From the NCBI GenBank assembly GCA_020639155.1, contig JACKHF010000001.1, positions 2,446,578 through 2,510,577 of the forward strand: a stretch of 64,000 nt of DNA, written 5' to 3'. The notes under the pieces were generated by a model. That model saw nothing but the letters and a program-made list of their open reading frames with translations, did no database searches and was not told the origin of the DNA. Numbering within the stretch: position 1 is the stretch's first letter; every line of letters starts with the position of its first letter. The translations under genes and the position numbers were made by a program. Positions 45,500-54,278 of this stretch are shown here, piece after piece. The DNA comes from Phycisphaeraceae bacterium (lineage in GTDB: Bacteria; Planctomycetota; Phycisphaerae; Phycisphaerales; UBA1924).

Positions 45500-45575
45500 C
45501 AATCCCTCCGCCGGCATGACCCGGATCAGGTTCAACGGGTCCGTCTCAGCAGAAAACCTGCGCCCCGTGCGAACG
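45500..45575 (-). promoter_or_regulatory. TPP riboswitch (THI element)
   Basis: On the minus strand the conserved core is clear: GGGGCGC, then CTGAGA (complement of 45544-45549), ACCCG, GAACCTGATC (complement of 45524-45533), CGGGTCATGCCGGCGGAGGGA (ending at 45503). This matches the THI box order CTGAGA ... ACC(T)GATC ... GCCGGCG-AGGGA. It ends 8 bases before the DinB-like start and includes that gene's Shine-Dalgarno, so binding of thiamine pyrophosphate should block translation or end transcription early. Confidence 0.92.
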
Positions 45576-45640
45576 AGACAGTATAGGTGTGTTTTCCAGC
45601 TGGTCACCTTTCGATCGGCATGTCTGCGGTACTCAATCGT

Positions 45641-45679
45641 GGAAAAGACAGGGCCTGAGTCGCAGATGACCCAGGCCCT
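45641..45679 (-). terminator. Terminator after the metallopeptidase gene
   Basis: AGGGCCTG (45650-45657) and CAGGCCCT (45672-45679) form an 8-bp stem whose loop can pair further (GTC/GAC). On the minus strand it is followed by TGTCTTTTCC, a short U-rich end. It comes 27 bases after the metallopeptidase stop. Confidence 0.7.
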
Positions 45680-45706
45680 TGGAAGTGTGTGACGAGCAAT
45701 GAGGAG

Positions 45707-47842
45707 TTACGGACAACCCATTGTGTAAGCGTTGCCGAAACAGATGTAGTCGAAGATATTGAGTGTTCCGTTGCCATCGCAGTCGGCGTATGGATGTCCC
45801 GATGCGTAGACAGTGCCGAAGCAGATGTAGTCGAACACGTTCAGCATGCCGTTGGTGTCGCAATCGGGATAGCACGGTGCTTCCTCAATGGTGAAGTTCG
45901 TGTTTGAAATATCGAAGAAATAGTTGTCATGCCCTTTGACCTTGATACGCGCAGATGATGAAGGTGTATTTGGGAGAGTGACAATCTGGCTGCCATCGTT
46001 TGGCACATCCTCAGCCAGCATTACTGGGAATGTAACGCCACCGTTTGTTGAGAGAAATATATCAACGGTTGACGCATTGATCGGTGCTGTGTTTGTGCCG
46101 GACACCAACCATGTTACCGTGATGTCACCAGAGAACGTTCCGGCAGCATTTGGCGCGAGCACAACGAACGGTGCGCCCGTGTCTATGACTTGAATGATCG
46201 GCTGGATCGCACTGATACCACCTGCGCCAGGATTGTTGTCGCGGACTGTGAGACGCATTGACATGTTGCGTTGTAGCGCGGGGAGCTGCTCGCCGATACT
46301 CGTTGTGTTGTTTACTAATGCGGTTGTTCTTGGGAACGTACGATTCTGAAGTGTTGAAGGAAGAAACGATCGGAAGATCGGGCTGGAGCCGTTGTCCTGG
46401 CTGCCCGTACCAATGGCTGGTTGTGATGGGCCGAGGTCATGCTCTTCCCAGCAATAGGTCAGTGTGTTGCCATTGGGATCTGTCGCGGTCGTTGCGAGTT
46501 CAAAGGGTGTCAGCGTTGGTATTGCGCGTGTTGGGATTGATACAGGAATTGGTGTCTCGTTTGTTGTGACAGTCTGCTGTGAGCACGCATTGGCTGGGCC
46601 GAAGATGTGAGATCGAATCTGATCAAGCGAGTGATGGTTGTAGTACGCATCTGAGTTTGATTGCAGATTATTTGCGGAGTTGCATACACCTGCATATGAC
46701 ATAATGGTTGAACCGCTGCCCGGTTCGTACGCACTGGATGCTGAACGATTGGTTCCACAGTTCGTCCCGTTGCCATTAAAAATGTGGGCAGCGCCGAACT
46801 GGTGCCCCATCTCGTGAGCAACAATGTTGATTGCGAACCCATCACCGACGGGGAATCCGCTGGTAGATGATGCACCAGCTTTGTTTGACTGGCAGACACC
46901 CTGCAGAAACGCAACACCTCCGCCGCCGATACCGAACACGTGCCCGATGTCGTAGTTGCTGAAGCCGATATTCGCATTGAGCACACCCGGGTTCTGGCTG
47001 AGCAGTGTGTTCGGGTCGTTGCTTGAGTACGGATCTGTCGTCGGATTGGTGAAGATAATGCTTGTGTTGTTGGCGACAAGCTGAAGTCTGACTGCAACAT
47101 CCCGCTCAAGCACGCCGTTTACACGATTGACAACCGTGACAATCGCGTTCTGAGCCGCGTTGACAGTGCCACCAAAGAACTGGGTGTACTCGCCGGTTGC
47201 TGCGATTGCAGCGCGGTACGTACGGAGTGTGACAATGGGCAGCTCAGGTGCTGCGGGAAGCGGATCAAGCTCAAAGCCTTCACCTTCTGCGAAGCACTCC
47301 CAGTCTTGATCCGGTGCGCTGGAGTGCTTCTTGTAGTAAGCTGAATAGTGCGTTGTGTTGTTTCGGGAGTAGGGATCTATATAGATATCGCCGTGGGGTG
47401 AGAGAATCTGGGCGTGAAATCCCTGCATGGTCACATCGCATCGAAGTGTTGCAGCAGGTGTATCAATGCCTTGTCCAACGTAGGTGTGAATATCCGGGAA
47501 CTGATCAGCAAGCCCCTGCTCCATAACGGGCGATTCCCAGATGTTGAATGATTCAATCGTGCCATCGGGCATTGGGAGCAGAATCATTTTCCCTGGAACC
47601 GGTGCCTGCAGGTTTTCTCGTGGAGCCTCGCCGAGGATGTCGCGCATCTGTTGCAGGTTCAGTACAAGCGGCGCATACGTATGCGGTCGAACCCAGGGAT
47701 CAGCATTGACAACCGCATTGGGCATGGTGTCGAGAACTGTCCATGGCATTGCCTGCGCCTGAGAAATGGTGGACAGGCCGAGCATTGCTACTGTGCCAGC
47801 TATCAGCGATGTGGATGCAGAACGAGGTGCGAGGTGTTTCAT
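45707..47842 (-). CDS. Secreted reprolysin-like zinc metallopeptidase with dockerin-like C-terminus
   Basis: A 711-residue exported enzyme. A signal peptide (LIAGTVAMLGLSTISQAQA) precedes a long pro-region. The catalytic site is HEMGHQFGAAHIF (HExxHxxGxxH, near residue 341) with a Met-turn in GSTIMSYAGVC, as in reprolysin-type metzincins. An Ig-like or choice-of-anchor region follows, then two aspartate-rich repeats of about 24 residues at the end (CYPDCDTNGMLNVFDYIC and ADCDGNGTLNIFDYIC), EF-hand-like and dockerin-like, frequent on secreted proteins of this phylum. Start ATG 47842 with AAGGAA upstream; the earlier Met is in frame. Confidence 0.9.
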   Translation of the reverse strand: MKHLAPRSASTSLIAGTVAMLGLSTISQAQAMPWTVLDTMPNAVVNADPWVRPHTYAPLVLNLQQMRDILGEAPRENLQAPVPGKMILLPMPDGTIESFNIWESPVMEQGLADQFPDIHTYVGQGIDTPAATLRCDVTMQGFHAQILSPHGDIYIDPYSRNNTTHYSAYYKKHSSAPDQDWECFAEGEGFELDPLPAAPELPIVTLRTYRAAIAATGEYTQFFGGTVNAAQNAIVTVVNRVNGVLERDVAVRLQLVANNTSIIFTNPTTDPYSSNDPNTLLSQNPGVLNANIGFSNYDIGHVFGIGGGGVAFLQGVCQSNKAGASSTSGFPVGDGFAINIVAHEMGHQFGAAHIFNGNGTNCGTNRSASSAYEPGSGSTIMSYAGVCNSANNLQSNSDAYYNHHSLDQIRSHIFGPANACSQQTVTTNETPIPVSIPTRAIPTLTPFELATTATDPNGNTLTYCWEEHDLGPSQPAIGTGSQDNGSSPIFRSFLPSTLQNRTFPRTTALVNNTTSIGEQLPALQRNMSMRLTVRDNNPGAGGISAIQPIIQVIDTGAPFVVLAPNAAGTFSGDITVTWLVSGTNTAPINASTVDIFLSTNGGVTFPVMLAEDVPNDGSQIVTLPNTPSSSARIKVKGHDNYFFDISNTNFTIEEAPCYPDCDTNGMLNVFDYICFGTVYASGHPYADCDGNGTLNIFDYICFGNAYTMGCP

Positions 47843-48097
47843 GTCTGTGAGATTCCTTCTTGACTTCATCCTGTACAACGACACAAAAACAATCGTCGGA
47901 GCAGCGACAATCGATGTGCGACAGGATCAAAGGTGTGCCGGGGGAACATCAGAGCCGTTGATCCAGTGACAGTCTGATGATGTGGTGCAAGCAGTATTGC
48001 CAACGCATGCGAGCAGAGCCAGAAGTATCCGGACGAAACCCCAACCGGTTCCGCTGAATCTGTCCCTTCCAGCACGCGGAGGTAACTGCTCTCTATC

Positions 48098-49018
48098 ATG
48101 ATGCACATGAGCAGTCCGATTGCAACCCCCAACCGTTCTCCAGCTCAAATAATTGACGGTCGAGGTCTTGCGGCCTCGTACCGCGAGCAAATTCGGACCA
48201 GTGTTGCAGATATTCGATCCCGTGGCGGTGTCGTTCGACTTGATGCCGTCTTGGTGGATTCGGGTGATTCTGGAGCCCGTGTGTACGCAGAAAGTCAGGC
48301 ACGTACCTGTGGAGAACTTGGTATTGATTATCGGCTCCACAAGCTCCCAGCGGGCGCGAGCTTTGACGATATCGCAGGCAGAGTGCTGCTGCTGTCCTCG
48401 GATGAGCGTGTCCACGCGATCATGGTGCATGTGCCGCTGCCCGACGGCGTTGATGCGTACGAAGTACAGCGGCGCATTGCGCCAGAAAAAGATGTTGAGG
48501 GTGTAAACCCGGCCAACATAGGAAATGTTGTGTATGGCAGGTCGAGTCTGGCACCATGTACAGCACTTGCGACAGTGGAGATGGTCCGATCGACAGGCAT
48601 CGAACTTCGCGGGAAACGTGCGGTTGTCATCGGTGCGAGCGATGTCGTCGGAAAGCCCATTGCAGTGCTTCTGATGCGTGAGGACACAACTGTGGTGTCG
48701 TGCAACAAGTGGACGGACGGGCTGAAGGATCTTGCTCGATCGGCAGATGTGTTGGTCGCAGCAGCTGGTGTTCCCGGACTGGTGACAGCCGACATGGTCA
48801 AGCCGGGAGCGGTCGTGGTTGATGTGGGCGTGAACAGAGTGGTTGATACTGCTGGCAACAAACGGACAGTTGGTGACGTTGCATTTGATGAGGTGCTGCC
48901 GATCGCCGGTTGGTTGAGCCCGGTGCCAGGTGGTGTTGGTCCCATGACAGTGGCAATGCTGCTGAGCAATGTTGTGGCTTCAGCACGTCAGCAGTTTCAC
49001 GCACAGAGCGACGGATGA
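48098..49018 (+). CDS. folD: FolD-family methylenetetrahydrofolate dehydrogenase/cyclohydrolase homologue, catalytic triad altered
   Basis: A 306-residue protein with the FolD fold: IIDGRGLAASYREQI, AVVIGASDVVGKPIA (NADP Rossmann), AGVPGLVTADMVKPGAVVVDVGVNR and PVPGGVGPMTVAML. FolD normally links methylene- and formyl-tetrahydrofolate. Compared with E. coli FolD, Lys54 (YVASK) is Gln67 here (YAESQ), Gln98 (VQLPLP) is His111 (VHVPLP) and Asp121 (KDVDG) is Glu134 (KDVEG). All three catalytic residues are therefore changed, so cyclohydrolase activity is doubtful. A bifunctional role should not be assumed. Lies between the metallopeptidase (divergent) and tatA. Confidence 0.85.
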   Translation: MMHMSSPIATPNRSPAQIIDGRGLAASYREQIRTSVADIRSRGGVVRLDAVLVDSGDSGARVYAESQARTCGELGIDYRLHKLPAGASFDDIAGRVLLLSSDERVHAIMVHVPLPDGVDAYEVQRRIAPEKDVEGVNPANIGNVVYGRSSLAPCTALATVEMVRSTGIELRGKRAVVIGASDVVGKPIAVLLMREDTTVVSCNKWTDGLKDLARSADVLVAAAGVPGLVTADMVKPGAVVVDVGVNRVVDTAGNKRTVGDVAFDEVLPIAGWLSPVPGGVGPMTVAMLLSNVVASARQQFHAQSDG

Positions 49019-49149
49019 TCCGAACAGAATCCTGAAGAATCGCAGGGTTTTCCGTTGACTTTGTGGAATCTGTCCGATTCAATGGGTGTGCCCGATGCGG
49101 GCTTGTGCACCGGTTTCCAGCGTCTTATCGCATGACGCGGGGGTGAACG

Positions 49150-49431
49150 ATGACGACTTTGGCGTTGTTTGGACAGTTTGGATATCTTGAGATCGGAGCG
49201 ATTTTGCTGATTGGCTTGCTGTTGTTCGGCAAGCGTCTGCCCGAAGTCGGCCGAAGTCTCGGTAAGTCGATTGTTGAGTTCAAGAAGGGCATCAAGGGCA
49301 TTGAGGACGAGATCGAGAGCGAGTCGCGTGCCGTACGCACACCTCCATCTCGTATTGAAACCTCGAATGACGATCGCACAGTCAGCCGCGATGCTGCCCA
49401 GTCCAAGATTGCCGATTCGACCAGCGTTTGA
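49150..49431 (+). CDS. tatA: Sec-independent translocase protein TatA
   Basis: A 93-residue single-span protein. The N-terminal helix LEIGAILLIGLLLFG is followed directly by the hinge FGKRLPEVGRSLGKSIVEFKKG, the signature amphipathic helix of TatA/TatE, then a charged tail. It forms the pore-like assembly for folded proteins with twin-arginine signals. A strong GGGGGTG precedes the ATG. No tatB or tatC is nearby. Confidence 0.93.
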   Translation: MTTLALFGQFGYLEIGAILLIGLLLFGKRLPEVGRSLGKSIVEFKKGIKGIEDEIESESRAVRTPPSRIETSNDDRTVSRDAAQSKIADSTSV

Positions 49432-49548
49432 AGTTTTTTACAGCTATGACCAGTCTGCGACCTGAGTGGGGCGGCCCATTGAGGAAGATTGTTTCTTTGT
49501 GAGAAGTCTGATCATTCCAGAGAATCTGCCGATACGCTGGAGTGCAGT

Positions 49549-52209
49549 ATGACATCGCACCCCGCCCAACGCACGCAGTTTCGTGAGCCTGGCTCTGTGC
49601 CAGTCCGCGCAATCGAACCTGTGGGTGTCAAGCCGGATATTGGCGAACTTCTCAACGCGACAGGCACAATCAAAGCAACTCCAGTGCCGCGCACGTTTGT
49701 CTGGCGCGTGCTGGGGATCGCAGTGATGGTGGTCATGTTGTTTGCTGTCTTGTGTGTGCAGTTGATGCGACTGACTGTCATCGGTGGGAGTGCATACGAG
49801 CGAGAGGCCCAATCACGCCTGTATCGTGAAACACTTTTGCCGACCTCGCGGGGAAGGATCCTCGACTCGAAGGGACGGGTGCTTGCACGGAACACGTCGA
49901 GTCTTGAACTCCAGATTGAGTACAGCGTTCTGACCGGTGAGTGGGCGACAAAGTACGCGCGCCGGGTTGCATATCGCGCGAATAGCAGGTCGTGGTATTC
50001 GCTGAGCGAAGCTGAGCGACAGGTGTTGATCAAGCCCTATCTTGACGCTGTGCAGAAGCACGTCGATTCGATGTGGGCGAGGCTTGCGCACAGCACGGGT
50101 GTGGATGAAGCAGACCTGCACGCAACAGCTGCAGCGGTTGTTGATCGAGTTGAGGGCATGCGTCAGCGTCACGTCGACTGGCGCATCAACAACGAGATCG
50201 GGCAGATCCGTGAGCTTGGCAGGGATCCGACCGACGATGAACTCGATCGGATCAAGCGCACCAACGCGGATCGACGGATTGCTGAGCAGAACGAATCGCA
50301 CGAGATCATCAAGCATCTTTCCGACGCGGTTGGATTTGATCTGATTCGCATGCTCGACGAGCCGGAGGTGGTGCCGGTTGTCTTTGACGATGGCACGACT
50401 GATGAGATCGAAGTGCCGGTGATGCCGGGTGTGGTCGTTGCCGAAGGTCGCGATCGTGAGTATCCATTTGAAACTGTGACGGTGGAGCTCGATCGAACGA
50501 CACTGCCCCGTGCGGTGTATCAAATAGGTCAGCCGATAACTGCATCGATTACAGTCAACGGCGTAGACACGTTGCTCACTGGCGACATGCGCACGCGGAT
50601 CTACGACATCGATGTGGATCGCAGAAATCTTGCACTTGAGAACAGTGACACGCTGCGTTATCGCGCGATGGTGGAGGTCGATCGTGCGAGTGTTGCCGGA
50701 TTCGGGCCAGCAAAGCCCCGGGATCTTGGCGCGTATCGCGAGGGTGACTTTGTCGGGATGCGTGGTGCCGAGTATGGGTATGAGGACGAGCTTCGAGGCA
50801 CGCGCGGACTGCGCATTGTGAAACTCGACACGCACGATGCGACCGAGGTCGATCCGCGAGCCGGGCAGGATGTGCAACTGACGATCGACATCATGCTGCA
50901 GGCAAGAGTTGCTGCGATTCTTGATCCATCATTTGGACTATGCAAGGTGCAGCAGTGGCATTATCAGGGAACGGCAAAGCCGGTTCAGCCGATCGGCACA
51001 CCACTCAACGCTGCTGCTGTCGTGATGGAGGTCGACACGGGACGTGTTGTTGCGATGGTTTCAACACCCTCGATCACGCGACAGGACATCGCAGAACACT
51101 ATGAGACACTCCGTGACGACACGATTAACACGCCACTGGTGAATCGTGCGTTCCAGAAGATGTACGCGCCGGGGTCAATTGTCAAACCGTTGATCCTGTG
51201 TGCTGCACAGACTCTTGGTGCGAGCGCGCCGCACGAGCACATCGCATGCACCGGGCATCTGTTTCCGAACAGCCCGACAAAGTTCCGGTGCTGGATCTAC
51301 AAGATGACGAAGGGAAGGACACATTCCGATCCGAGCTACTTTGATGGCCCATTGAGTGGATCCGATGCGCTCGAGGTCTCGTGTAACATCTACTTCTACA
51401 CCCTCGGAAGACGACTCAATGCGGACGGTATTGTGCAGGCGTACGACATGTTCGGTGTCGGACCGAAGCATCCGTTGCACTTTGGGCTTGGGCGGGAGTT
51501 TGTTCCCGATCCAAGCACGCGCATCAACGGGTCGAAGATCGATCAGACCGATGCGACATTCATGGGCATCGGGCAGGGGCCGATCGAGTGGACGCCTGTG
51601 CATGCTGCGAGTGCGTACTGCACGCTTGCGCGGGGAGGTGTGTATATCGCACCAACAATCCGCATGGATGCGTCGCCAGAAATACACAATATTGGAATGC
51701 GTACGTCCTCGATTGACGAAGCGCTCGAGGGACTCGATCGATCGGTCAACGGAAGACACGGCACTGGCAGGCGCGTTGATACCGTGACAGGTGAGCACGT
51801 GTTCAATGTGCCTGGTGTGCGCGTGTGGGGCAAGACTGGTACGGCCGATGCGCCGTATGTCACGGTTGAGCCAGACCCCGACGGTGCAGAGGGACCTGAG
51901 CGCGCACAAATTGAGGAGTATGGCGACCACGCGTGGTACGTTGTGCTTGCAGGGTCAAATCGTGGACAGAACTCGCGCCCCGAATATGCGGTTGCGGTTG
52001 TTGTGGATCATGGCGGCTCGGGCGGTCGTGTTGCAGGGCCTGTTGTGAACCAGATTCTGCACGCGCTTGTTCACGAGGGGTACATCGAGCCGGGCGAAGT
52101 CGACGATTCGCAGAAGCCGATCCAGCCGCCCCCGGGGCAGGCACCACAGACACCAAACCGTGGTCCCAACAGAACCTTGTCGATGCAGGATGCGCATCGT
52201 GATTGGTAA
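49549..52209 (+). CDS. mrdA: Penicillin-binding protein 2, transpeptidase of the elongasome
   Basis: An 886-residue membrane-anchored class B PBP that cross-links side-wall peptidoglycan. One N-terminal helix (VLGIAVMVVMLFAVLCVQLMRL), then the pedestal start LLPTSRGRILDSKGRVLARN. Transpeptidase motifs: SxxK in YAPGSIVKPL (near residue 541), SxN in EVSCNIYFYTLGR (near 611), KTG in VWGKTGTADAP (near 763). It is larger than E. coli PBP2 (633) because of an insertion at about 130-280 rich in charged helix. Start ATG 49549 with GGAG upstream. It overlaps rodA by 20 bases. Confidence 0.93.
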   Translation: MTSHPAQRTQFREPGSVPVRAIEPVGVKPDIGELLNATGTIKATPVPRTFVWRVLGIAVMVVMLFAVLCVQLMRLTVIGGSAYEREAQSRLYRETLLPTSRGRILDSKGRVLARNTSSLELQIEYSVLTGEWATKYARRVAYRANSRSWYSLSEAERQVLIKPYLDAVQKHVDSMWARLAHSTGVDEADLHATAAAVVDRVEGMRQRHVDWRINNEIGQIRELGRDPTDDELDRIKRTNADRRIAEQNESHEIIKHLSDAVGFDLIRMLDEPEVVPVVFDDGTTDEIEVPVMPGVVVAEGRDREYPFETVTVELDRTTLPRAVYQIGQPITASITVNGVDTLLTGDMRTRIYDIDVDRRNLALENSDTLRYRAMVEVDRASVAGFGPAKPRDLGAYREGDFVGMRGAEYGYEDELRGTRGLRIVKLDTHDATEVDPRAGQDVQLTIDIMLQARVAAILDPSFGLCKVQQWHYQGTAKPVQPIGTPLNAAAVVMEVDTGRVVAMVSTPSITRQDIAEHYETLRDDTINTPLVNRAFQKMYAPGSIVKPLILCAAQTLGASAPHEHIACTGHLFPNSPTKFRCWIYKMTKGRTHSDPSYFDGPLSGSDALEVSCNIYFYTLGRRLNADGIVQAYDMFGVGPKHPLHFGLGREFVPDPSTRINGSKIDQTDATFMGIGQGPIEWTPVHAASAYCTLARGGVYIAPTIRMDASPEIHNIGMRTSSIDEALEGLDRSVNGRHGTGRRVDTVTGEHVFNVPGVRVWGKTGTADAPYVTVEPDPDGAEGPERAQIEEYGDHAWYVVLAGSNRGQNSRPEYAVAVVVDHGGSGGRVAGPVVNQILHALVHEGYIEPGEVDDSQKPIQPPPGQAPQTPNRGPNRTLSMQDAHRDW

Positions 52210-53413
52210 TCTTGCAAAGCGGTTTATTGAGAGTGTGCGCGAGCGGAACATCCGCTGGGTGAATCCCGCGTGGATCTGTGTTGCGAGCGGATTGATGCTC
52301 ACCGTGCTCGGCGCGTACGCGATCGACATCGCGGCTGGCCAGGTAGAGAACGGGAGCGGATTATTCGTATCAGGTCGAAGCAGGAACCAGATCATGACTG
52401 GGCTGCTTGCGATCGGGCTTGCGGTGTGTGTTGCGATCCCGAATCCGAAACGGGCGAAGCGACTGGCTGTCCCATTGTTTCTGCTGATGCTGGTTGTGCT
52501 GTTCTTTTTGCTGGTGCCGTTCGTGCCTCGGTCGATTGTGCGGCCGAGGAATGGTGCGAGATCGTGGATCGACTTCGGGCCAATCAATGTGCAGCCGTCC
52601 GAGATCGCAAAGATCGCGTACGTGCTGACACTTGCGTGGTGGTTATGCGCAACGCGTGAGCATCGCAAGCTGACGGGCTTGCTGTTTCCTGCGATCATCA
52701 CATTTCTGCCTGCGGGGCTGATCACGCTCCAGCCGGACCTTGGCACAGCTTCACTCTTTGCGCCGACGCTCGTGCTGATGCTGGTGACCGCGGGAGCGAA
52801 ACTCAAACACATCTTTGGCGTGTTGCTGATCGCATTACTGCTCGCGCCGGCAACCTACCCGTTTCTCAAGCCACACCAGAAGCAGCGCATCCAGGGCATC
52901 GTGATGCTGTTCAAGGGGGATTCCACCGGCAGCGATGATATCAACTTTCAGCAGCTGACAGCGCAGCGCATCACGGGCGCAGGGAAAGTGCTCGGCAACG
53001 ACGAGGCATCAGCACGATCGCTGGTCGAGTACAACCGGCTCCCGGAGAGCGAAACCGACATGATCTACGCGGTGATCGTCAACCGGTTTGGCGTGTTTGG
53101 TGGGTTGTTCGTGCTTTGGCTCTATTCGATGTGGGTGCTCGGCGCTGCGTGGGTGGCCATGCTGAACCGCGAGGGGTTCGGGCGGTTGATCGTGGTTGGG
53201 TTTCTCGCGATGATCGCGTTCCAGGTGGTGATCAATATCGGGATGACCCTCGGGCTGGTGCCGATCATCGGGATCACACTCCCGTTTCTGAGTTATGGCA
53301 GATCGAGCCTGATCGCGACGTGGCTGATGACAGGACTGGTGCTTGCGGTGGGTTTGCGCCGTCAGAAGCCGACGCAGCGTGTTTCGTTTGAATACGCTGA
53401 TGACGATGCCTGA
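52190..53413 (+). CDS. rodA: RodA/FtsW-family glycosyltransferase of cell elongation
   Basis: A 407-residue SEDS-family polytopic membrane protein with about ten helices. SEDS text: RSWIDFGPINVQPSEIAKIAYVL, GLITLQPDLGTASLFAPTLVLML (with the catalytic-region Asp), YNRLPESETDMIYAVIVNRFG, and the C-terminal GLVPIIGITLPFLSYGRSSL. It polymerises glycan strands with PBP2. The ATG at 52190 overlaps the mrdA end, so translation is coupled; the gene pair mrdA-rodA is conserved in rod-shaped bacteria, a point against assuming a purely coccoid form. Confidence 0.93.
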   Translation: MRIVIGNLAKRFIESVRERNIRWVNPAWICVASGLMLTVLGAYAIDIAAGQVENGSGLFVSGRSRNQIMTGLLAIGLAVCVAIPNPKRAKRLAVPLFLLMLVVLFFLLVPFVPRSIVRPRNGARSWIDFGPINVQPSEIAKIAYVLTLAWWLCATREHRKLTGLLFPAIITFLPAGLITLQPDLGTASLFAPTLVLMLVTAGAKLKHIFGVLLIALLLAPATYPFLKPHQKQRIQGIVMLFKGDSTGSDDINFQQLTAQRITGAGKVLGNDEASARSLVEYNRLPESETDMIYAVIVNRFGVFGGLFVLWLYSMWVLGAAWVAMLNREGFGRLIVVGFLAMIAFQVVINIGMTLGLVPIIGITLPFLSYGRSSLIATWLMTGLVLAVGLRRQKPTQRVSFEYADDDA

Positions 53414-54278
53414 ACGTCGCAACCGAACACCATCTCTAAAGACTGAGCAATCGCACACTGCGACGATGGGTGCATTGTTGCATGATGGCTCAATCCAACC
53501 GTTGGTACCGACAGAAACGTTCGACTCTATGGTGCGAGATGCGCAGATCGAGCTTTCTGATGGAGAGCGCGAGAAACTCGGTTTGTTCCTTGCTGGGCTA
53601 TTGAAGGTCAACGAGGTTGTAAACCTGACAGCGATTCGTGATGCAGAGACCGCGTGGATCAAGCACATCTACGACGCGGTTTCTTTGCTGCCGGTGTTTG
53701 CGAGTCTGCCCGAGACCGAATCAATGAAGATCGTTGATGTCGGCTCGGGTTGTGGCGTGCCGGGGATTCCGCTTGCCATCTGTATACCAAATGCGCAGAT
53801 GACGCTGCTCGAATCGACGGGCCGCAAGTGTGCGTTTTTATCTGCGATATGTTCGATGCTCGACTTGTCGAATGTCTCGGTAGCGCAGCAGCGTGCTGAG
53901 GACATGGGGACTTCCGTTGCTCGGAGCAAGCAGGATGGTTCCCGGCGAGAAACATTTGATGTTGCGGTGTGCAGAGCGGTGGGGCGGGTTGCGGTTGCAC
54001 TAGAGTTGATGGTGCCGTTGGTGCGAGTTGGTGGGCATCTTGTTCTTGTAAAGGGGCAGGCAGCGGACGAGGAACTTGCCGAAGCAAACCACGCAATGCG
54101 GACGCTGACGGTTGACCATCTTGGCACGATCGACACGCCGACGGGGCGCATCGTTGTGCTGGAAAAGCGTGGCAGAACGCCACGGCAATATCCGCGCAAG
54201 GCTGGCGAGCCCGCAAGAAACCCGCTTGTCCCTGCGTCGTACAAACAAAGAGGCGCGCAAGAGGATGCGAGCGCATGA
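53406..54278 (+). CDS. rsmG: 16S rRNA (guanine527-N7)-methyltransferase RsmG
   Basis: A protein of about 290 residues that methylates G527 of 16S rRNA. Core: VVNLTAIRDAETAWIKHIYDAVSLL, the SAM motif MKIVDVGSGCGVPGIPLAI, LLESTGRKCAFLSAI, VAVCRAVGRVAVALELMVPLVRVGGHLVLVKG, and NPL at the tail. ATGs at 53400 and 53406 both overlap the rodA end; the first 55 residues are extra compared with E. coli RsmG. Its stop overlaps the dinG start (ATGA), so rodA, rsmG and dinG are one translational chain. Confidence 0.93.
   Translation: MPERRNRTPSLKTEQSHTATMGALLHDGSIQPLVPTETFDSMVRDAQIELSDGEREKLGLFLAGLLKVNEVVNLTAIRDAETAWIKHIYDAVSLLPVFASLPETESMKIVDVGSGCGVPGIPLAICIPNAQMTLLESTGRKCAFLSAICSMLDLSNVSVAQQRAEDMGTSVARSKQDGSRRETFDVAVCRAVGRVAVALELMVPLVRVGGHLVLVKGQAADEELAEANHAMRTLTVDHLGTIDTPTGRIVVLEKRGRTPRQYPRKAGEPARNPLVPASYKQRGAQEDASA

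Noticed and set aside
52067..52189. Upstream extension of rodA inside mrdA
   Set aside because: The extension is the mrdA C-terminus read in another frame; RodA text begins at ATG 52190.
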